Assembly: GCF_900169785.1 (NCBI RefSeq)
Contig: NZ_FWER01000005.1
Location: 62,001 to 126,000 of the forward strand
Source: Rhizobium sullae
Lineage (GTDB): Bacteria; Pseudomonadota; Alphaproteobacteria; Rhizobiales; Rhizobiaceae
Length of the DNA: 64,000 nucleotides
Direction: 5' to 3'
Part shown: in pieces, positions 59,239 through 64,000 of the stretch
How positions within the stretch are numbered: position 1 is the first letter of the stretch
How the letters are laid out: every line of letters begins with the position of its first letter
The notes under the pieces: model-generated
Told to the model about the DNA's origin: nothing
Seen by the model: only the letters and a program-made list of their open reading frames with translations
Databases searched by the model: none
Translations under genes and position numbers: made by a program

Positions 59239-60816
59239 TTACTCGCCTGCCGGCGATGTCGTTGCGGCTCCGGCGAGCTTGTCCCAGGCAGGCGCCGTTG
59301 CCTGGCGCACATCGGTGTAGGCGGAAAATAGCCGGTCAAACCGGGCAGCCTCGTTCGCATCCGGAATCTCCGCCTCGCCGAGCAGTGGCGTCACCCAGTC
59401 GGCAATGCAATCATCCATGCTGGAATAGACGCCGACAGCCACCGCGGCCATCATCGCCACACCGGCGGCCCCCGTCTCATCGCGGCGCGACTGGCGGATA
59501 GGTGCGTTCACGGCGGCCGAGAGTGAACGGCGAAGGGCGACTGAGCGTGTTGCGCCGCCCGTGACCCGCAGCTCTTCGGGCATCGCGCCCATTGCCTCGT
59601 AGCAATCGCGGGTGGCAAGCCCCAACCCTTCGACCACACTGCGCAGTAGGTCGGGGAAGCCGTGGCGCGTCGAAAGTCCCGTGAAGCCCGCGCGTGCGTT
59701 GGCGTTGACGAAAGGCCCACGTTCCCCAGCTTCGGAGATGTAGGGATGGTAAAGCACCGAACCCGGCCGGCTTTCCGCAAACCAGCCGTCGATGCGCGCA
59801 ATCAGGTCAGCATGCGAAGCAGGCTTGCCTCCCGCCTCGGCCATCAGATAGGCGGCGACGTTCAGGATCCAGTCGATGTTGATCGTAGCGCCCATGTTCG
59901 TCTGGACCTGGGTGACGATGCTGGGGATGGGCAGGGCGATTACATAGCCCGTTCCCTCATGATTGAGCTGAACGTCAGCAACAGACTTGGCACGCATATG
60001 CACGCCCGTCGAACCGATCGTCGAGCAGGCGGCGTTGCGAGCGCCGCTGCGCACGCCTGCACCGAGCGCTGTCATCACCATGTCGACATAGCCAAGGCAG
60101 ACCGGCGTACCCGTAAGAAGTCCGCAGGCCCTCGCCGCCTCGGGCGTTAGCGGGTGGCTGATCTCGGTGCCGTCGATGATTTCAGGCAGAAGCGTCCGTC
60201 TATGGCTCAGGCCGAGCGCATCGATCACCATCGCATCATATTGCCGTGTTCTGAAGTTGCCGAAAGTGAAGCTCGCTTCGGACGGATCGGTCGCCCGAAC
60301 GGTTGTCAGGTTGAGATAAAGCCAGTCCTTGCAGTGCAGCGCCGTCTCCGCCCGGTCGAGAAGGTCCGGCGTATAGCGATCCATATGGGCGAGTTGCGCA
60401 CCCTGCTGGCAAGTGTTGAGGCCGGTGCCCGTTGCCTCGAAGCGGGCACGGTTCTGCTTTCCGCCGGCGAGTGACGTGACTGTCGGTGCGGCGCGCGCAT
60501 CAAGCCATAGCCAGGCATCGGCGACCGGTGCATTGCCGCGACCGACGAGCCAGGTGCCGTCGCCCTGTCCCGTGACCGCGACGGCTGCGGTGCGTGATGC
60601 GAGATCGGGTACTTTTTCTCCGAGGCCGCGCAACGCGCTGGCGCAATCGAGCCAAGTCTGACTCAGCGACTGCGTTGCAGAGCCATCGTCACCGGTCGCG
60701 TATCTATTGCGTACGGAGGCCGTGGCGATCTGGCTTCCGGACAGATCAAAGGCCACCGACTTGATGACGGAGGTACCGGCATCTATCCCGATGATGATCT
60801 TCTCAGTCGATGTCAT
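59239..60816 (-). CDS. eryA: Erythritol kinase (FGGY family)
   Basis: Protein of 525 residues of the FGGY carbohydrate kinase family: GIDAGTSVIKSVAFD (N-terminal phosphate motif), GQGDGTWLV, DAWLWLDARA, CKDWLYLNLT and the C-terminal LRVTGGATRSVALRRSLSAAVN with DETGAAGVAMMAAVA. It phosphorylates erythritol to L-erythritol 4-phosphate. First gene of the minus-strand operon eryA-B-C-D-R-H-I. The 790-bp region upstream separates it from the divergent importer operon. Confidence 0.92.
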   Translation of the reverse strand: MTSTEKIIIGIDAGTSVIKSVAFDLSGSQIATASVRNRYATGDDGSATQSLSQTWLDCASALRGLGEKVPDLASRTAAVAVTGQGDGTWLVGRGNAPVADAWLWLDARAAPTVTSLAGGKQNRARFEATGTGLNTCQQGAQLAHMDRYTPDLLDRAETALHCKDWLYLNLTTVRATDPSEASFTFGNFRTRQYDAMVIDALGLSHRRTLLPEIIDGTEISHPLTPEAARACGLLTGTPVCLGYVDMVMTALGAGVRSGARNAACSTIGSTGVHMRAKSVADVQLNHEGTGYVIALPIPSIVTQVQTNMGATINIDWILNVAAYLMAEAGGKPASHADLIARIDGWFAESRPGSVLYHPYISEAGERGPFVNANARAGFTGLSTRHGFPDLLRSVVEGLGLATRDCYEAMGAMPEELRVTGGATRSVALRRSLSAAVNAPIRQSRRDETGAAGVAMMAAVAVGVYSSMDDCIADWVTPLLGEAEIPDANEAARFDRLFSAYTDVRQATAPAWDKLAGAATTSPAGE

Positions 60817-61605
60817 CGCAGGACTATCTCGCCACGATTGCGAACGCTTCGGTGGGTGTTGCGCGCGTCCAATTCATCTGAAGTCCTCCCGATCGGCAAA
60901 TTAGGTTGGGATGAGGCATCCGGCTGCCAACTTCGGTCTTTCTGCCGGATGCGGCAAGCGCGCTGCCTTTGCAATATCCTGGATGGAAAAATGCGAGCCG
61001 AAGCTCCGACGGCCCTCGTAAATGAACATAACATAATGATACCATAATGCCAGTAAGATTTTGCTAGAACTGAAATTTTTTTCAGATAAAATGAGTGGCA
61101 TTAGGAGCATAGCTTGCCGCTTGGAAATGATGGGCTGCCACGCCGTCATCGGCAATCGCCGCTGCCCTTGTCTCAATAATATATAATTAGAACAGCTAGT
61201 TATTTATCTTCAGAGGCCAGGGCACGCAGAGATGGATTGTGCATTTGCTTCCAACTATGCTGCTCTGCAGCGACAGAAACTGAACGTGAAGTCTCGCATT
61301 TTTGCTCAAGTTCCCGTCAAGCGCCCGTTGACAGGTGCCGAAAAATATAACATTGTTTGCGGCGTAAATAACATATTTCTATCACGGAAGTGCGCTTCCG
61401 GATCGAGAGTTGCTGGCTCGGGTGGTTGGAGGAGACAATCGCCGGCTTGCTGAGGAGGCTTCCAAATGAGGATTTTTGTCCAGGGTTGCGGCCCTGCCGG
61501 CGACCCGCCGATTCTTGCTCTGGTGCGGCACAATAGGCCCGCCGGTCCGCGATTGTTGCCGCGCTCGTCCTTCTCCTCGCCATTCAAGTCAAAGGCCGTC
61601 CGGAC
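60817..61605. other. Divergent control region of the erythritol locus
   Basis: About 790 bases with no convincing gene. It contains CATAATG twice in direct orientation (61032-61038 and 61043-61049, 11 bp apart), a CTGAAA/TTTCAG stem (61070-61085) and AT-rich segments near 61341-61380 after a TTGACA (61328-61333). It must carry the eryA and importer promoters and sites for EryD. Confidence 0.6.
61032..61049. promoter_or_regulatory. Direct repeat CATAATG-N4-CATAATG upstream of eryA
   Basis: Two identical heptamers one helical turn apart, 216 bp upstream of eryA. SorC-type regulators often bind AT-rich repeats; assignment to EryD is inference. Confidence 0.35.
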
Positions 61606-62262
61606 ATGAGTACACAGCCTGATTATGCAGCATCAAAGCCGAGCAGCGGCAATTTCACGCTCATTGCAAGCGCGGCGCTTGCCGTCATCGTTGTCGGGGC
61701 GATTGCGCTCGACACCACGGTCGTCAAGATCGGGTCCGCCGATGATGTCAGGCAACAGGCATTTTCTCCTGAGACTTTCGGCGCAGAGCAGTTCCCGAAG
61801 ATTAGGGCGAATGTCGGGGATCGTGCTGTTGCGGCCGCCGAGCTTGCTGCCGCAATCGCCGCCGACAAGAAGGCAGCCGCCGAAAAATACGGGACAGCGA
61901 CGAGCACTGGACCGGTGATCCCTGTTACGCTGACAGGTGTCTTCGGCGCCCGCAAGGCGAACATGAGCGAAATGAAAGTCGATGGGTTGCCTCCCGAGAC
62001 GGTGGTCCGTGTCCAGACCGGTCCTGCGGTCAACGGCACGGACCTCCGTGACGCGACCGGAACCATCGAGTTCGGGCAGTTTACCAACCAGATCCAGTAT
62101 CAGGATGCCGGTTCGGCCATCAATAACGAGATGAAGAAGTCGGTCTTTGCGGGCCTCGATCCTGAGACGCTGGATGGAAAGACGGCGACCGTGGTGGGTG
62201 TCTTCAAGCTCATCAACCCGAAGAACTGGCTCGTCACGCCGGTGAAGGTCGAGTTCAAATGA
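61606..62262 (+). CDS. DUF2291 family membrane-anchored protein
   Basis: Protein of 218 residues: short cytoplasmic N-terminus, one membrane helix (FTLIASAALAVIVVGAIAL, about residues 17-35) and a periplasmic DUF2291 domain (SGPVIPVTLTGVFG-like core, VDGLPPETVVRVQTGPAVNGTDLRDATG read in two parts, FINPKNW-like LINPKNWLVTPVKVEF end). Such proteins accompany ribose/erythritol-type ABC importers, role unknown. It overlaps the ATPase by ATGA. Confidence 0.8.
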   Translation: MSTQPDYAASKPSSGNFTLIASAALAVIVVGAIALDTTVVKIGSADDVRQQAFSPETFGAEQFPKIRANVGDRAVAAAELAAAIAADKKAAAEKYGTATSTGPVIPVTLTGVFGARKANMSEMKVDGLPPETVVRVQTGPAVNGTDLRDATGTIEFGQFTNQIQYQDAGSAINNEMKKSVFAGLDPETLDGKTATVVGVFKLINPKNWLVTPVKVEFK

Positions 62263-63824
62263 GCCAGCCGCTGTGCAACTCCGGAGGCCGTGGCGAGGTT
62301 GTTCTTGCCGCTCGCAACATCGCCAAGTCCTATGGCAATGTTCACGCCCTGAAAGGAGTGAACTTTGACATCCATCGCGGCCAGGTCACCACTCTGTTCG
62401 GTGAGAATGGCGCGGGCAAGTCGACTTTGATGAAAATCCTTTCGGGGGTCGTGCAGCCGAGTTCCGGTGAGATCATCCTCGACGGCTCGCCTATCAGCTT
62501 TACATCGTCGACCCATGCGCGCGAGTGCGGGATTTCTATCATTCACCAGGAGCTCAGCCTAGCGCCCAATCTCAGCGTCCGTGACAATATCTTCATGGGT
62601 CGAGAGATCATCAAGGGTGGTGTTGTCGACTTCGCCGAGGAAGAGCGCCAGACACGCGCGCTCATGGAGGAGCTCGAGGAAGACATTGATCCGCTCACGC
62701 GCGTCGAGGATCTCCGCCTCGGCCAGCAGCAGATCGTCGAGATCGCCCGCGCGCTTTCGGTGAACTCGCGTATCCTCATCATGGACGAACCGACTTCGGC
62801 GCTGAGCGCCACCGAAGTAGAAGTGCTCTTCAAGGTCATCCACGACCTAACCAGCCGCGACGTCTCAATCGTCTACATCTCGCATCACCTGGAAGAGGCT
62901 CTGCAGATCACCCACCACGCCGTTGTCCTCCGTGACGGAAACATGACGGCCTATGCGGAGCGCAAGGATATCGACCTCGAATGGATCGTCCGCAACATGG
63001 TCGGCGATAACTTTGACCTCGGCAATCCACCGCAAGGCCATCAGTTAGGCGCAGTGGCGCTTTCCATCGAAAACCTCAGTGTTCCCGGTCCTTTCGGCGC
63101 TGCCTATAACGCGGTCGACCGCCTATCGCTGCAGGTGCGCACCGGCGAGGTCGTCTGCATATACGGCTTGATGGGGGCCGGGCGGACGGAACTCCTTGAA
63201 TGCATCGCCGGTCGCCTGCGTTCGAATGGCGGCAAGGTTCTGCTCGAAGGACAGGATGTCGGCGGGCTCAGCATCGCCGGGCGCATCGCCAGCGGTCTCG
63301 TCCTTGTACCCGAAGATCGCCAGCGCGATGGCCTGGTGCAGACGATGACGGTTGGATCCAATCTGTCGCTTGCGAGCATCAGCGCCTTTACGAGGGGGCT
63401 GTTCACCTCCAGCCATCGGGAGCGCGATCTCGTCAACGATGCGATCCGCCGGGTGCATGTGAAGACCGATGGCGGCGCGGCGGCTATCGGCTCGCTGTCC
63501 GGCGGCAACCAGCAGAAGGTCGTCATCGGCAAGATGCTGGTAACCCAACCGAAGGTGATCCTGCTCGACGAACCGAGCCGCGGGATCGATATCGGCGCCA
63601 AGGCCGAAGTGTTCAAGCTGCTCGCGGAGCGCGCCAAGCAGGGACTGGCGGTCATCTATTCGACGTCCGAGGTCAATGAATGCCTAAGCATCGCGCACCG
63701 CATCATCGTTATGCGCCGCGGCAGGATATCGGCCGAGTTTGGCTCGGACGTTACAAAGGAAAAGATCATGGCTGCCTCCGGCGAAGCCGTGGTCGCGCAC
63801 GAGCCTGGAACTATGGAGCGCTGA
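62259..63824 (+). CDS. eryE: Sugar ABC transporter ATP-binding protein (RbsA type), probable erythritol importer
   Basis: Protein of 521 residues with two fused ABC domains. First: Walker A GENGAGKST, LRLGQQQIVEIARAL, Walker B ILIMDEPTSALS. Second: YGLMGAGRTELL (degenerate Walker A, typical of RbsA), SGGNQQKVVIGKML and VILLDEPSRGIDIGAK. It powers the importer whose permease follows 2 bp downstream. Position opposite eryA matches the eryEFG importer of rhizobia; the symbol rests on that context. Confidence 0.88.
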   Translation: MSQPLCNSGGRGEVVLAARNIAKSYGNVHALKGVNFDIHRGQVTTLFGENGAGKSTLMKILSGVVQPSSGEIILDGSPISFTSSTHARECGISIIHQELSLAPNLSVRDNIFMGREIIKGGVVDFAEEERQTRALMEELEEDIDPLTRVEDLRLGQQQIVEIARALSVNSRILIMDEPTSALSATEVEVLFKVIHDLTSRDVSIVYISHHLEEALQITHHAVVLRDGNMTAYAERKDIDLEWIVRNMVGDNFDLGNPPQGHQLGAVALSIENLSVPGPFGAAYNAVDRLSLQVRTGEVVCIYGLMGAGRTELLECIAGRLRSNGGKVLLEGQDVGGLSIAGRIASGLVLVPEDRQRDGLVQTMTVGSNLSLASISAFTRGLFTSSHRERDLVNDAIRRVHVKTDGGAAAIGSLSGGNQQKVVIGKMLVTQPKVILLDEPSRGIDIGAKAEVFKLLAERAKQGLAVIYSTSEVNECLSIAHRIIVMRRGRISAEFGSDVTKEKIMAASGEAVVAHEPGTMER

Positions 63825-63826
63825 GC

Positions 63827-64000
63827 ATGTCAGTCACTAACATCGCCGAGAAGAAGTCAGTTTCCACCGGGCAGAAGCGCAATACGAACGTCGTGCGCCT
63901 CATCCTGGAAGGCCGGGCATTCTTTGCACTGATCGTCATCATCGCAGTCTTCTCGTTCCTGTCGCCTTACTATTTCACGATGAACAACTTCCTGATCATG
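63827..64000 (+). CDS. eryF: Sugar ABC transporter permease (RbsC type), partial
   Basis: First 58 codons of a permease; the rest lies beyond the right edge. After a hydrophilic leader (MSVTNIAEKKSVSTGQKR) the first membrane helix FFALIVIIAVFSFLSPYYF and the motif TMNNFLIM match RbsC-type permeases. Expected to be followed by the binding-protein gene (eryG in rhizobia). Confidence 0.88.
   Translation, partial: MSVTNIAEKKSVSTGQKRNTNVVRLILEGRAFFALIVIIAVFSFLSPYYFTMNNFLIM

Noticed and set aside
1..64000. CRISPR arrays, tRNA or rRNA genes, intact insertion sequences, replication origin
   Set aside because: No regularly spaced repeats, no cloverleaf or rRNA-like stretches and no complete transposase or replication protein were seen on either strand by reading; a dedicated search could still find a diverged one.

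Overview
The window looks like a replicon segment (megaplasmid or second chromosome) from a Rhizobiaceae-type alphaproteobacterium (Rhizobium, Ensifer or Agrobacterium-like). The codon use is GC-rich. ABC importers are dense, catabolic islands each carry their own GntR, LysR, ROK, DeoR or SorC regulator, and the window ends in a complete rhizobial/Brucella-type erythritol (ery) operon. There is no rRNA, tRNA, CRISPR array, replication gene or complete transposon that I can support. Degraded gene remnants are common, as expected of an accessory replicon.

Layout. 1-3453: NitT/TauT-type ABC importer (ATPase cut by the window edge, plus binding protein), an oxalomesaconate-tautomerase-like (PrpF/GalD) gene and a divergent LysR. 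3590-4010: acetoacetyl-CoA synthetase pseudogene. 4116-11705: FCD-type GntR regulator, SDR, broken lhgO, class III aminotransferase and a spermidine/putrescine-type ABC importer, with three copies of a TGATGCATCA palindrome that suggest one regulon. 12069-25399: large nitrogen-compound catabolic island with a D-amino-acid aminotransferase, 5-oxoprolinase PxpABC, two GntR regulators, a 2-hydroxyacid dehydrogenase, an M20 amidohydrolase, two M24 pita-bread hydrolases (one ectoine-hydrolase-like), a VOC protein, a DUF1989 protein and an amino-acid ABC importer. 25582-36383: amino-sugar/glycoside island with an EamA transporter, ROK kinase, six-hairpin glycosidase, NagB, a CUT1 sugar ABC importer and a ROK repressor; five copies of TTCGT-N8-CGAA precede its transcription units.

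36774-44566: exported proteins and regulators (beta-propeller, LysR, Tat-exported LVIVD protein with a divergent LysR, AraC, Tat-exported aldo/keto reductase with an FGE-like partner). 44649-48509: integrase remnant, VapBC toxin-antitoxin, B3/4-domain protein, PaiB and a divergent MocR/PdxR regulator. 48636-51768: decay zone of truncated or frameshifted genes (LysR, serine-recombinase tail, plasmid-type hypothetical, ABC ATPase, SDR). 51791-53454: dihydroxyacetone-kinase-type DhaK and DhaL. 53623-60816 (minus): eryI-eryH-eryR-eryD-eryC-eryB-eryA. 61606-64000 (plus): DUF2291 lipoprotein-like gene, sugar ABC ATPase and the start of a permease, the probable erythritol importer.

The erythritol block is the best understood. 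Erythritol would enter through the divergent ABC system, be phosphorylated (EryA), oxidised (EryB) and isomerised by EryC, EryH and EryI to D-erythrose 4-phosphate. The two islands that look least described are the PxpABC/M20/M24/DUF1989 cluster and the ROK-controlled glycosidase/NagB cluster. For both I report shared operator-like sequences read directly from the DNA.
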